Of a stretch of DNA of 64,000 bases, positions 9,239 through 17,546 are shown in pieces. The stretch comes from JBMDXK01 sp048594375 (GTDB lineage: Bacteria > Pseudomonadota > Alphaproteobacteria > Rhizobiales > Methylopilaceae): positions 35,575 to 99,574 of the forward strand of contig JBMDXK010000009.1 of assembly GCA_048594375.1 (NCBI GenBank). Direction: 5' to 3'. The position numbers were made by a program, and so were the translations under genes. A model generated the notes under the pieces. That model did not search any database. It was not told the origin of the DNA and saw nothing but the letters and a program-made list of their open reading frames with translations. Positions within the stretch are counted from its first letter, which is position 1. Every line of letters begins with the position of its first letter.

Positions 9239-10155
9239 GCCGTACGCTGGCGCAGGATATTGCGAGCTGGATGCCCGAATTGCGTGGGCGGGTGCTGGAA
9301 AACACGCCACTTGCGGATGTCACATGGTTTCGCGTGGGTGGCCCTGCCGATGTGCTGTTTACACCGGAAGATGAAGATGACTTGCGTTATTTTATGCAAA
9401 ATCTTCCGCCAGAAGTGCCGGTAATGCCTATCGGCGTGGGCTCCAATCTGCTGGTGCGCGATGGCGGTATGCGCGGCGTGGTTATTCGTCTGGGGCGCGG
9501 GTTTTCAAAAATTAATATTGAAGAGGGCTATCGTGTGCGCAGCGGCACCGCAGTGCCGGATGTTAAAGTTGCGCGTGCGGCCGGTGAAGCGGGTATTGAC
9601 GGCCTGACTTTTTACCGCGGTATTCCGGGCTGTATTGGCGGGGCGCTGCGCATGAATGCTGGCGCTTATGGCGGTGAAACAAAAGATGTGCTGGTTGAAG
9701 CCCGCGCCGTGGATCGGCAAGGCAATCTGCATATTCTCACAAACGCCGATTTTGGTTATGCTTACCGGCATTCCAATGTACCGCAAGATATGGTGTTTAC
9801 CGAAGCACTGTTTCAAGGTTTCGCAGGCGATAGCGCTGCTCTTATTGCTGAAATGCAGGGCATTACGGAAAGACGCGAGAAAACCCAGCCGGTGAAAAGC
9901 CGCACAGGTGGTTCCACGTTTAAAAATCCGCAAGGGCATAAATCATGGCAACTGATTGATGCTGCGGGATGCCGCGGTATGAAAATCGGCGATGCGCAAG
10001 TTTCGGAATTGCACTGCAATTTTCTGCTCAATCTTGGCAGTGCTACTGCGCAAGACATTGAGACGCTGGGCGAAACCGTGCGTTCAAAAGTGCTGGCCAA
10101 TTCCGGCGTGCAGCTTGAATGGGAAATCAAGCGGCTGGGTGAAGCTGTCGCCTAA
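9235..10155 (+). CDS. murB: UDP-N-acetylenolpyruvoylglucosamine reductase MurB
   Basis: MurB reduces UDP-GlcNAc-enolpyruvate to UDP-MurNAc using FAD and NADPH. The start is set at the ATG (9235-9237) overlapping the murC stop, preceded by AAGAAGG; this gives 306 residues. Motifs: TWFRVGGPADVLF in the FAD domain, MPIGVGSNLLVRDGG, the FAD/substrate block FYRGIPGCIGGALRMNAGAYGGE, the FRYRHS-type block YAYRHS and the C-terminal GGSTFKNP with AGCRGMKIGDAQVSELHCNFLLN. It is a type I-like short alphaproteobacterial form. With murC it makes a two-gene unit. Confidence 0.96.
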   Translation: MSRTLAQDIASWMPELRGRVLENTPLADVTWFRVGGPADVLFTPEDEDDLRYFMQNLPPEVPVMPIGVGSNLLVRDGGMRGVVIRLGRGFSKINIEEGYRVRSGTAVPDVKVARAAGEAGIDGLTFYRGIPGCIGGALRMNAGAYGGETKDVLVEARAVDRQGNLHILTNADFGYAYRHSNVPQDMVFTEALFQGFAGDSAALIAEMQGITERREKTQPVKSRTGGSTFKNPQGHKSWQLIDAAGCRGMKIGDAQVSELHCNFLLNLGSATAQDIETLGETVRSKVLANSGVQLEWEIKRLGEAVA

Positions 10156-10232
10156 CCAAGAGCAACCTTATCTTTCTGAAAAGGTTGTCTTCATAACAGT
10201 TGAGTGTGCAAAGACGTAAAGGGAGGCGGCTT

Positions 10233-11648
10233 ATGGAAGAAATACTGTTGTCTGAGCCGCCCCTTACGGCGGAGCCTCATACCAGCTTGCCGCGGGATGA
10301 AAACGGCCATATTACGCAGAAATATCTTGATCTCGTCACGGTTGCGCTGCTTTCCGCTGATGCCGATGCGCTTATGTTTCTGGCCGGCAGTCTGCATGAA
10401 GCGGATATGGGCGAGCTGATTGCTGAGCTTGCGCCGGATTTGCGTACCAAACTTATTGAGCTTTTAGGCGAAGAATTCGATTTTGCCGCTCTTACTGAAC
10501 TTGATGAGACGATCCGTGTTGCACTTATTGAGCAACTTCCCGTGCAGACCGTCGCAGAAGGTGTGCGCGAGCTTGATTCCGATGATGCGGTTTATATTCT
10601 TGAAGACCTTGATGCCAAAGACCGTGCGGAAATTCTTGATCTTCTGCCGCCTCCGGAGCGGGTAGCCCTCACCCGTTCGCTGGATTATCCGGAAGATTCC
10701 GCAGGCCGTCTGATGCAGACGGATTTTATTGCCATACCGCCGTTCTGGACTGTGGGGCAAACGCTGGCCTTTGTGCGCACAGATGAATCGTTGCCCGACG
10801 AATTTTATGAAATCAATGTTGTGGATCCTGGATACAAGCTGATTGGCACCGTATCGCTGGACACCATGTTGCGTTCGGCAGCAGATATCCGCATGGATAA
10901 AATCATGCGTGATGATCGCCGCATTGTGGAAGCAACCCAGGATCAGGAAGACGCTGCCCGGCTCTTTCAACGCTATAATCTTGTTTCCGCGCCGGTGGTC
11001 GATGAGCATGAGCGGCTGGTGGGCGTTCTCATGATCGATGACATTGTGGACGTTATTCAGGAAGAAGCCGACGAAGACATCCGCGCTATGGGCGGCGTGG
11101 TCAGCGATGAGGAAATCTCCGACAAGGTTATCTATACGGCGCGTGCGCGGTTGCCCTGGCTGGTTGTCAATCTGTTTACGGCATTCATCGCGGCCAGTGT
11201 CATCGGGTTTTTTAATGACAGCATTGAAAAAATGGTGGCTCTGGCAATTCTTATGCCGATTGTTGCTTCCATGGGCGGCAATGCGGGAACACAAGCCATG
11301 ACGGTAACTGTACGCGCTCTTTCTGCCAGAGAAATTGGTGGGCGCGGGGCGCGGCGGGTTATCCTCCGTGAAATTCTCGTGGGCGTGCTGAATGGAGCGA
11401 TTCTTGCCGTCATACTTGGAGCTATCGCCGCTCTCGTATTCACAAACCTTCAGCTGGGTATTGTGATCGGCATGGCTTTGGTTGTGAATATGTTCATCGC
11501 GGGTTTTTTTGGCGCAGCGGTGCCTTTATTGCTCAACCGCCTGAAAGTTGATCCCGCTGTGGCATCCAGCGTTTTTCTCACAACCATTACAGATTGCATT
11601 GGATTTCTGGCGTTTCTGGGGCTTGCATCGTGGTGGTTCGGTCTATAA
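10233..11648 (+). CDS. mgtE: Magnesium transporter MgtE
   Basis: MgtE is a Mg2+-selective channel of the inner membrane gated by cytoplasmic Mg2+. The 471-residue protein has the N-terminal superhelical domain (about 40-140, with repeated LLxxLDxxxRAEIL elements), a pair of CBS domains (about 145-265, AGRLMQTDFIAI and SAPVVDEHERLVGVLMIDD) and a C-terminal membrane domain with five helices including the conserved MPIVASMGGNAGTQA pore region. The ORF can be read from a TTG at 10200, but GGGAGG just upstream of ATG 10233 marks the start. No Mg2+ riboswitch is apparent in the 77 bases after murB. Confidence 0.95.
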   Translation: MEEILLSEPPLTAEPHTSLPRDENGHITQKYLDLVTVALLSADADALMFLAGSLHEADMGELIAELAPDLRTKLIELLGEEFDFAALTELDETIRVALIEQLPVQTVAEGVRELDSDDAVYILEDLDAKDRAEILDLLPPPERVALTRSLDYPEDSAGRLMQTDFIAIPPFWTVGQTLAFVRTDESLPDEFYEINVVDPGYKLIGTVSLDTMLRSAADIRMDKIMRDDRRIVEATQDQEDAARLFQRYNLVSAPVVDEHERLVGVLMIDDIVDVIQEEADEDIRAMGGVVSDEEISDKVIYTARARLPWLVVNLFTAFIAASVIGFFNDSIEKMVALAILMPIVASMGGNAGTQAMTVTVRALSAREIGGRGARRVILREILVGVLNGAILAVILGAIAALVFTNLQLGIVIGMALVVNMFIAGFFGAAVPLLLNRLKVDPAVASSVFLTTITDCIGFLAFLGLASWWFGL

Positions 11649-11979
11649 AAAGAGAGCATAGTACCGTTCCCGCAGGATTCTTTTGTTGGCATAGCCGTTG
11701 TGGATGGGTCTATTGAGCGAAGTTTCAATAAAATGGTCATTTTATTGGATTAAACTCTGCGATAAAACAAAGACTTACAGCCTGTGGCATACAATCATTT
11801 TATATGTCTTGGGGTATATCTGAAATAAAGGCTGGAAAGCAGACTTACAGTGGTGTAAGAAAACGGCAGTCTCAGGTAAAAATATATGCCTGTGAATCTT
11901 TTCCATCTTTTGATGAATTTTTGTTCCGATACCGCATCCCGTTTTCAGGTGATGCACCAACCTGATAAAGAAATACCTG
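11649..11979. other. Intergenic region between mgtE and secG
   Basis: About 330 bases with no credible gene on either strand. It contains the palindromic repeat at 11722-11755 and presumably the secG promoter. tpiA, often found ahead of secG in relatives, is absent. Confidence 0.5.
11722..11755. repeat. Palindromic repeat family C, copy 1
   Basis: Centre is CAATAAAATG, GT, CATTTTATTG: a perfect ten-base inverted repeat around two bases, flanked by GTTT and GATTAAAC. A closely similar sequence occurs at 16367-16402 and a degenerate one at 51331-51368, each in intergenic DNA. Confidence 0.6.
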
Positions 11980-12504
11980 ATGCAAAGCGTTCTTATCATT
12001 ATCCATCTGATTGTTGTTGCAGCATTGATTGTTCTTGTGCTGGTGCAACGTTCCGAAGGGGGCGGTCTTGGAATTGGCGGCGGGGGCAGCGGTCTTTCAT
12101 CCACCCGCGCACAGGCAACGGCACTTGGGCGTACCACTATGGTGCTGGGCGTATTGTTCTTTGTCAGCTGTATCGGCATGGCAATTCTGGCAACCTATAT
12201 GAGCAGACCCAGCTCGATTCTTGATGGTGCTGGCGGCGCACCCGCAACGCAAGGCGGCGGGGGTCTCCTGAATCAGCTCAGAGGCAGCGATGCCGCTCCT
12301 CCGCAACCCGCACCACAACCGCAAGCGCCTTCAGCCCCGGTTTCCGGTCAGCAAACAACACCGGCGCCACAAGCACCTGTTGCGCCTCCTGTGGGAACAC
12401 AAGTACCACAAAACAATGATGCAGGCAGCAATACGCAACCCTTGACGCCGGATGCCTTCGACACACCGGCACCGCCTGCCACCACAGAGCCTGTTGCACC
12501 CTGA
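11980..12504 (+). CDS. secG: Preprotein translocase subunit SecG
   Basis: SecG is the small stimulatory subunit of the SecYEG channel in the inner membrane. The first 75 residues match the family: a transmembrane helix (IIIHLIVVAALIVLVLVQRSEGGG), the conserved loop with GGGGSGLSSTRAQ, and a second helix (MVLGVLFFVSCIGMAILATYM). After about residue 80 comes a 95-residue tail rich in Pro, Ala, Gln and Thr, probably disordered; tails of this sort are common in alphaproteobacterial SecG. Total length is 174 residues. An intrinsic terminator follows before pyrG. Confidence 0.94.
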   Translation: MQSVLIIIHLIVVAALIVLVLVQRSEGGGLGIGGGGSGLSSTRAQATALGRTTMVLGVLFFVSCIGMAILATYMSRPSSILDGAGGAPATQGGGGLLNQLRGSDAAPPQPAPQPQAPSAPVSGQQTTPAPQAPVAPPVGTQVPQNNDAGSNTQPLTPDAFDTPAPPATTEPVAP

Positions 12505-12523
12505 TGGGATAAACCGTATTTTG

Positions 12524-12565
12524 CCCTGCCTTATAATCAAGGCAGGGTAAGCTTTTTTGTTTTTT
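12524..12565 (+). terminator. Intrinsic terminator between secG and pyrG
   Basis: A nine-base perfect stem CCCTGCCTT / AAGGCAGGG with a six-base loop is followed by TAAGCTTTTTTGTTTTTTG. It ends the secG transcript about 20 bases past the stop. It could also act as an attenuator in front of pyrG, whose start lies 29 bases further on. Confidence 0.8.
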
Positions 12566-12593
12566 GTTGATGAATTGAAGTGAGGAATGCGCC

Positions 12594-14222
12594 ATGACGC
12601 GGTATGTTTTTATTACTGGCGGCGTAGTCTCTTCATTGGGAAAAGGGTTGGCTTCGGCAGCGCTGGGTGCTTTGCTGCAAGCGCGCGGGTATAAAGTCCG
12701 GTTGCGCAAGCTTGATCCTTATCTCAATGTGGACCCCGGCACCATGAGCCCCTATCAGCATGGCGAAGTGTTCGTCACCGATGATGGCGCGGAAACAGAT
12801 CTTGATTTGGGGCATTACGAACGCTTCACAGGGCGCCCCACCAGCAAGCGCGACAACATCACCACAGGCCGGATTTATCAGGACATTATCACCCGTGAGC
12901 GCCGTGGGGATTATCTGGGCGGTACGGTGCAGGTGATTCCGCATGTTACCGATGCCATCAAGGACTTTGTCATCTCCGGCAATGAAGGATATGACTTCGT
13001 ACTGGTGGAAATTGGCGGCACCGTTGGTGATATTGAAGCGTTGCCATTTTTTGAAGCAATCCGCCAATTGGGCATTCAATTGCCGCGCAACCATGCGGTT
13101 TATGTGCATCTGACCTTGCTGCCATGGATTCCCAGTGCGGGCGAATTGAAAACCAAACCAACACAGCATTCGGTCAAAGAGCTGCGTTCAATCGGCATTC
13201 AGCCGCATATTCTGCTGTGCCGCACAGACCGGCCGGTGCCGAAAGAAGAGCGCCGCAAGCTGGCCTTGTTCTGCAATGTCCAGGAAAATGCCGTGATTGA
13301 AGCGCGAGATGTGGATACCATTTACGATGTGCCGGTTGCCTATCACCGTGAAGGGCTTGATCGGGAAGTGCTGTCTGCCTTTGCAATAACGGATGCACCT
13401 GAGCCGGATCTCACCCGCTGGAACACAATTTCCGAGCGGATGCACAACCCGGAGGGCGAAGTTACTATTGCGGTTGTTGGCAAATATACCGAACTTAAAG
13501 ATGCCTATAAATCTCTGATTGAAGCGCTGGTGCATGGCGGTATTGCCAACCGTGTGAAGGTCAAGCTGGATTGGATTGAAAGCGAAGTCTTTGAATCCGA
13601 AGATCCCACCCCGATGCTGGAACATGTGAATGGCATTCTTGTACCCGGTGGTTTTGGCCAGCGGGGCGCTGAAGGTAAAATCAAAGCGGTGACTTTTGCA
13701 CGCCAGCACAAAGTGCCTTATTTCGGCATTTGTTTCGGGATGCAGATGGCGGTTGTCGAGGCCGCACGGAATCTGGCCGGTGTAAAGGGTGCAAGCTCCA
13801 CGGAATTTGGCGCAACCGATGAACCTGTGGTTGGTCTGCTCACCGAATGGCTGCGCGGCAACATGCTGGAACGCCGTGTTTCTGGCGGTGATCTGGGTGG
13901 CACCATGCGTTTGGGCGCGTATCAATCGGTATTGAAAGAAGGCAGCAAGGCCGCAGAGATTTACGGTTCTTCCACCATTACAGAACGCCATCGCCACCGT
14001 TATGAGGTCAACATGGCCTACCGCGAGCGGCTGGAAGAAAAAGGTCTGATTTTTTCAGGGCTTTCACCCGATGAAGTTCTGCCGGAAATTGTGGAACTCG
14101 AAGGACATCCATGGTTTGTTGGCGTACAATTCCATCCGGAATTAAAATCGCGCCCCTTTGAACCCCATCCGCTGTTTGCTTCCTTCATTGCAGCAGCGCT
14201 GGAACAAAGCCGCTTGGTGTAA
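12594..14222 (+). CDS. pyrG: CTP synthase PyrG
   Basis: CTP synthase aminates UTP to CTP with glutamine and ATP. The 542-residue protein has the usual two domains: the N-terminal synthetase domain (about 1-265) beginning TRYVFITGGVVSSLGKGLASA with the dethiobiotin-synthetase-like P-loop and LDPYLNVDPGTMSPYQHGEV, and a C-terminal class I glutamine amidotransferase domain (about 290-540) with the nucleophile Cys in GICFGMQ and the His-Glu pair in QFHPELKSRP. It is monocistronic by context, between a terminator and a terminator-like hairpin. Confidence 0.98.
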   Translation: MTRYVFITGGVVSSLGKGLASAALGALLQARGYKVRLRKLDPYLNVDPGTMSPYQHGEVFVTDDGAETDLDLGHYERFTGRPTSKRDNITTGRIYQDIITRERRGDYLGGTVQVIPHVTDAIKDFVISGNEGYDFVLVEIGGTVGDIEALPFFEAIRQLGIQLPRNHAVYVHLTLLPWIPSAGELKTKPTQHSVKELRSIGIQPHILLCRTDRPVPKEERRKLALFCNVQENAVIEARDVDTIYDVPVAYHREGLDREVLSAFAITDAPEPDLTRWNTISERMHNPEGEVTIAVVGKYTELKDAYKSLIEALVHGGIANRVKVKLDWIESEVFESEDPTPMLEHVNGILVPGGFGQRGAEGKIKAVTFARQHKVPYFGICFGMQMAVVEAARNLAGVKGASSTEFGATDEPVVGLLTEWLRGNMLERRVSGGDLGGTMRLGAYQSVLKEGSKAAEIYGSSTITERHRHRYEVNMAYRERLEEKGLIFSGLSPDEVLPEIVELEGHPWFVGVQFHPELKSRPFEPHPLFASFIAAALEQSRLV

Positions 14223-14237
14223 CGGCATTTGAATACG

Positions 14238-14370
14238 AGAGTGGTTTCAATGAGAAACTTTATATGAAACCACTCTAAATTTTTGTTTTTACGCAATTTT
14301 AGCTTCGCTACCCTTAGGGCAACGCAAAGCCGTAAAAACCGCATATACCTGTGCCGAAATTGCTATAAAT
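14238..14370 (+). repeat. Composite dispersed repeat (hairpin plus element B), copy 1
   Basis: Left part (14238-14275) is a perfect 12-base stem, AGAGTGGTTTCA with TGAAACCACTCT, around a 14-base loop, followed by a T-rich stretch that could terminate pyrG. Right part (14281-14370) begins TTTTGTTTTTACGCAATTTT and ends GAAATTGCTATAAAT; its ends carry the inverted pair GCAATTT/AAATTGC. The whole unit recurs inverted at 60310-60432, and the right part recurs at 1019-1090. It ends 14 bases before the kdsA start. Confidence 0.7.
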
Positions 14371-14384
14371 AATGTGAGGTTCTG

Positions 14385-15245
14385 ATGAACACAATGGCTC
14401 CTGTAAAGCAAGTGCATGTTAACGCTGGCGCTGTCCGGTTTGGCAATGATCTGCCACTGGCCATTATTGCAGGCCCCTGCGCTATGGAAAGCCGTGAACA
14501 TGCCTTGGAAATGGCAACGGCACTGAAAGAAATCACAACCAAACTTGGTATTGGCTTTGTTTTCAAAAGTTCATTCGACAAAGCCAACCGCACCAGTGCC
14601 AGTGCCAAACGTGGCCTTGGTATTGATGCTGCGGTAAAGATTTTTGCAGAAGTGCGTGAAAGTCTGAATGTGCCAGTGCTGACCGATGTGCATGAAAATG
14701 AACAATGCGCTATTCTTAAAGATGCCGTGGATGTGCTGCAAATTCCGGCGTTTTTGTGCCGCCAGACGGATTTACTGCTTGCTGCGGCTGCAACAGGTCT
14801 TGTGGTGAATGTTAAAAAAGGCCAGTTTCTGGCACCTTGGGATATGAAAAACGTCGTGGCCAAGGTGCGCGATGCAGGCAACCCCAATGTTATGGTCACA
14901 GAGCGCGGGGCAAGTTTTGGCTACAATACACTGGTAACCGATATGCGGGGATTGCAAATTATGGCAAAAACCGGCGCGCCAGTGATTTTTGACGCAACCC
15001 ACAGCGTGCAGCAGCCGGGCGGTCAGGGAACCTCTTCCGGTGGGCAGCGGGAATTTGTGCCGGTGCTTGCTCGTGCAGCGGTCTCTCTTGGTGTGGCAGG
15101 CGTGTTTCTGGAAACACACGCTGATCCCGATAAAGCGTGGTCAGATGGCCCTAACATGGTGCCTTTGCATCAGGTGGAAGCCCTTCTTGCAGAACTGCAA
15201 GCCTTTGATGCGCTTTCTAAAAGCTTTCCACCATTTACGGTGTAG
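14385..15245 (+). CDS. kdsA: 3-deoxy-8-phosphooctulonate synthase KdsA
   Basis: KdsA condenses phosphoenolpyruvate with arabinose 5-phosphate to make Kdo 8-phosphate for lipopolysaccharide, showing that the organism makes Kdo. The 286-residue length is typical. Motifs: IIAGPCAMES near residue 26, FKSSFDKANRTS, LTDVHE, QIPAFLCRQTDLL, NVKKGQFLAPWDM, FDATHSVQQPGG and the C-terminal ETHADPDKAWSDGPNM. Start at ATG 14385, preceded by GTGAGG. It is preceded by a repeat element and followed by a palindromic hairpin. Confidence 0.97.
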   Translation: MNTMAPVKQVHVNAGAVRFGNDLPLAIIAGPCAMESREHALEMATALKEITTKLGIGFVFKSSFDKANRTSASAKRGLGIDAAVKIFAEVRESLNVPVLTDVHENEQCAILKDAVDVLQIPAFLCRQTDLLLAAAATGLVVNVKKGQFLAPWDMKNVVAKVRDAGNPNVMVTERGASFGYNTLVTDMRGLQIMAKTGAPVIFDATHSVQQPGGQGTSSGGQREFVPVLARAAVSLGVAGVFLETHADPDKAWSDGPNMVPLHQVEALLAELQAFDALSKSFPPFTV

Positions 15246-15309
15246 CGTTGATTACCAAAACCATAGCCAGCACCCAGCGTAGCTAAAATTGCTTGAAAAC
15301 AATACCCTG

Positions 15310-15347
15310 TAGCGGGTTCAATGTAAATTTATTAGTTGAACCCGCTA
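15310..15347. repeat. 12-bp-stem palindromic repeat after kdsA
   Basis: A perfect 12-base stem TAGCGGGTTCAA / TTGAACCCGCTA around a 14-base loop, the same geometry as the hairpin at 14238-14275 and nearly that at 60394-60432. It is followed by TAATCGTTTTATG, so it may double as the kdsA terminator. Confidence 0.65.
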
Positions 15348-15437
15348 TAATCGTTTTATGTGAGCCTTATGAGAAGATCTCTATGTTTTACCCATGGGAT
15401 ATTGTGCGGCAACAGAATTATCACAGTTGATTTATTA

Positions 15438-16265
15438 TTATCCCTCAAAGTTATAGTCATACCGAAGCTCTTCGCCTGCCTCTACATCACGATTGGTTAC
15501 CATTGCCGCAACAAAAATTGAATTATTAGTGGATGTTTTGTGTGGAAGAACAAGGGCGTTAAGATTTGTTGTTTCAGGTTTATTCTGTCCGCTATTTGCT
15601 TTCATGCTAATTGATTTTATATCGATATTGTAATCGCCAATGCTAGCAAAAAATTTATTGGGCTCTTTTCCAGTAAAAAGATGAAGCATTTTCAAATTTT
15701 CTTGTTCGCGTGAACCATTTTTATTGAAAACCATACCCCTCCACACGTCAACTAAAGTAAAGGCAGGAATAGATTTTTTAGCGCGAATACCTTCCTGATT
15801 ATTTAAAACACTTTCAGAACCGGTGCGCCCATGAATTGTGAAAACTTCAAGATATTCATTTTGAAATTCTTTGAAAGTAGAATCTCTATTCATCATCACC
15901 TTTAATGCTTCTTTGGCGCTCTCTCTTATTTTTGTATGAGAGGAAGGATTTTCACTGATTTCCCTACCTCTGTCAGCAGTAAAGGTGGTCGGTATTTTTT
16001 CTTCAGGTTCATATCTCAGTGCGAGGGAAGTTCCATATGTGTCATAAAATGAATGTTGTGAGACTGTATCAGGATTGTATGTATCAACAAGAGTGTCTAT
16101 TCTTTGCTTTAAATCGGGATACTTATTGTGCGCCGCAGTTAATTGTTCAGCCGTTATTGTTGTGAATTTTTCCTCTATATTGCGGAGCAGTGTACGCTGA
16201 TTGCTTCGTTGGATAGCATTATAAAGTTCTGTTCTTGGTGTAGAGGGGCGTGGAATTGACGGCAT
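15438..16265 (-). CDS. SET-domain protein, candidate effector methyltransferase
   Basis: A 275-residue protein whose C-terminal half looks like a SET lysine-methyltransferase domain. The motif I region reads GIRAKKSIPAFTLVDVWRG (about residues 160-178; SET proteins have G-hydrophobic-x-A-x-x-x-I-x-x-x-T), and the protein ends with GEELRYDYNFEG (264-275), matching the GEELxYDY motif with its catalytic Tyr. The NHSC motif expected between them is not clearly preserved. The N-terminal 150 residues are unassigned. The frame reaches a TTG at 16274, but the first ATG is at 16265. SET proteins in bacteria are typical of host-associated organisms and some are secreted to modify host histones. Together with the T3SS at 47-56 kb this suggests an effector; that is inference. 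Confidence 0.72.
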   Translation of the reverse strand: MPSIPRPSTPRTELYNAIQRSNQRTLLRNIEEKFTTITAEQLTAAHNKYPDLKQRIDTLVDTYNPDTVSQHSFYDTYGTSLALRYEPEEKIPTTFTADRGREISENPSSHTKIRESAKEALKVMMNRDSTFKEFQNEYLEVFTIHGRTGSESVLNNQEGIRAKKSIPAFTLVDVWRGMVFNKNGSREQENLKMLHLFTGKEPNKFFASIGDYNIDIKSISMKANSGQNKPETTNLNALVLPHKTSTNNSIFVAAMVTNRDVEAGEELRYDYNFEG

Positions 16266-16366
16266 TGCGTGCAAATACTTTCAAAAACTCAATTAACCTT
16301 TTATCTGCTTCTATATGTATTGTTTATTATCAGGTCAACTATAGATAAAGCGCAGGGCTACATCCG

Positions 16367-16402
16367 CGTTTCAATAAAATGATCCTGTTATTGGATAAAA
16401 CG
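16367..16402. repeat. Palindromic repeat family C, copy 2
   Basis: Shares TTTCAATAAAATG and TTATTGGAT.AAAAC with the copy at 11722-11755 and, like it, is a near-palindrome in intergenic DNA, here upstream of the SET-domain gene and downstream of the OmpA-like gene. Confidence 0.6.
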
Positions 16403-16514
16403 GTTTCCACTTTTGGGAGGTATTCCATCATAAACCAATGTTTTTTTTAGTATTATTGAGAATGCAGATACAGCTGATGGAACGTGAAGGAAATGTGATC
16501 CTTTACAACAATTT

Positions 16515-17543
16515 CTATCGCTCGGTCAGTTTCAGTTCAATCCGGCGGTTGCGCCGAAAAGCTTCTTCGCCATCTCCGGCTTCCAGTGGTTGGTATTCGC
16601 CGAAACCTGCGGCCACAAGGTGCTGGGGAGAAACTCCTTGAGCAATGAGGTATTGCACCACAGCAATGGCACGGGCAGAAGAAAGCGCCCAGTTTGAAGG
16701 GAACTGCGCGGAGCGGATGGGGCGTTGATCCGTATGCCCATCAACCCGCAATACCCATGGCAGGTCGGCAGGAATATCTTTTTCCAGATCACGAATAACC
16801 GATGCCAGCTTATCCAGTTCGGGGAAGGCGGCAGGATTTAAATCGGCGCGAGCGCTATCAAAAAACACTTCAGACTGAAATACAAACCGATCGCCCACCA
16901 CGCGCACATCGGGGCGGGCGGCCAAAATCTCCCGCAAACGCCCGAAGAACTCTGAGCGGTAGCGGGAAAGTTCTTGAACACGCTGTGCCAATGCCACATT
17001 GAGCCGCGCCCCCAGATCAGAAATGCGCGCTTGTGATTCGGTATTTTTAGCCTCGGAAGCCTCAAGAGCCTGTTCCAAGGCGGCAATCTGACGGCGCAAA
17101 GCCAGCAATTGCTGGTTTAAAAGCGCCAATTGCGATTGCGCTTGTTCAGAAAGTTGTTTTTCATTTTCAAGCTGTGCGGCCAGTTGCCCTTCCCGCCCTG
17201 CCCCTTCGCCACTCAGAGCCTGCAAACGTTCATTTTCAGCCGCAATTTTATCCCGTTCTAGGGTGATCTGCGCAAGGGAAGCCTGCAAGGTTTCCAATTC
17301 TTGATTTTGGTTGCTGGAGCTGGCTTTTTCCAATGCCAGAATGCGGGTAAGTTCGGCAATTTGTGCATTTAATTGTTGCAGAGCGTCATCTTTGCCGCCC
17401 AATTCCCGTGAAAGGAAGAATTGCGAGACAACAAATACGGTGAGCAGAAAGACAAACACCAGAAGCAGGGTGGAGAGTGCATCCACAAACCCTGGCCAAT
17501 AATCAATATGCCGTTCCTTGCGTCGGGCGCGACGGTCAGCCAT
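16515..17543 (-). CDS. OmpA/MotB-like peptidoglycan-binding protein
   Basis: A 342-residue inner-membrane protein. One transmembrane helix lies at about residues 19-44 (DALSTLLLVFVFLLTVFVVSQFF region, with an Asp at its cytoplasmic end as in MotB/TolR-type stators), then a long coiled coil (about 50-175, rich in Glu, Gln, Leu) and a C-terminal OmpA-like domain (about 205-340) with RVDGHTDQRPI and the LSSARAIAVVQYL and GFGEYQP blocks that bind peptidoglycan. Its partner, four bases upstream, is the MotA/ExbB-like gene. The pair probably forms a proton-driven complex that is not the flagellar motor; the process it powers is not known to me. Confidence 0.85.
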   Translation of the reverse strand: MADRRARRKERHIDYWPGFVDALSTLLLVFVFLLTVFVVSQFFLSRELGGKDDALQQLNAQIAELTRILALEKASSSNQNQELETLQASLAQITLERDKIAAENERLQALSGEGAGREGQLAAQLENEKQLSEQAQSQLALLNQQLLALRRQIAALEQALEASEAKNTESQARISDLGARLNVALAQRVQELSRYRSEFFGRLREILAARPDVRVVGDRFVFQSEVFFDSARADLNPAAFPELDKLASVIRDLEKDIPADLPWVLRVDGHTDQRPIRSAQFPSNWALSSARAIAVVQYLIAQGVSPQHLVAAGFGEYQPLEAGDGEEAFRRNRRIELKLTER

Positions 17544-17546
17544 GTT

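Noticed and set aside
8114..9310. 398-codon minus-strand frame over murC
   Set aside because: Antisense shadow of murC; rich in His and Ile in a pattern typical of the reverse reading of a GC-biased gene, with no family.
10156..10232. Mg2+ riboswitch before mgtE
   Set aside because: The leader is only 77 bases and shows no conserved M-box structure.
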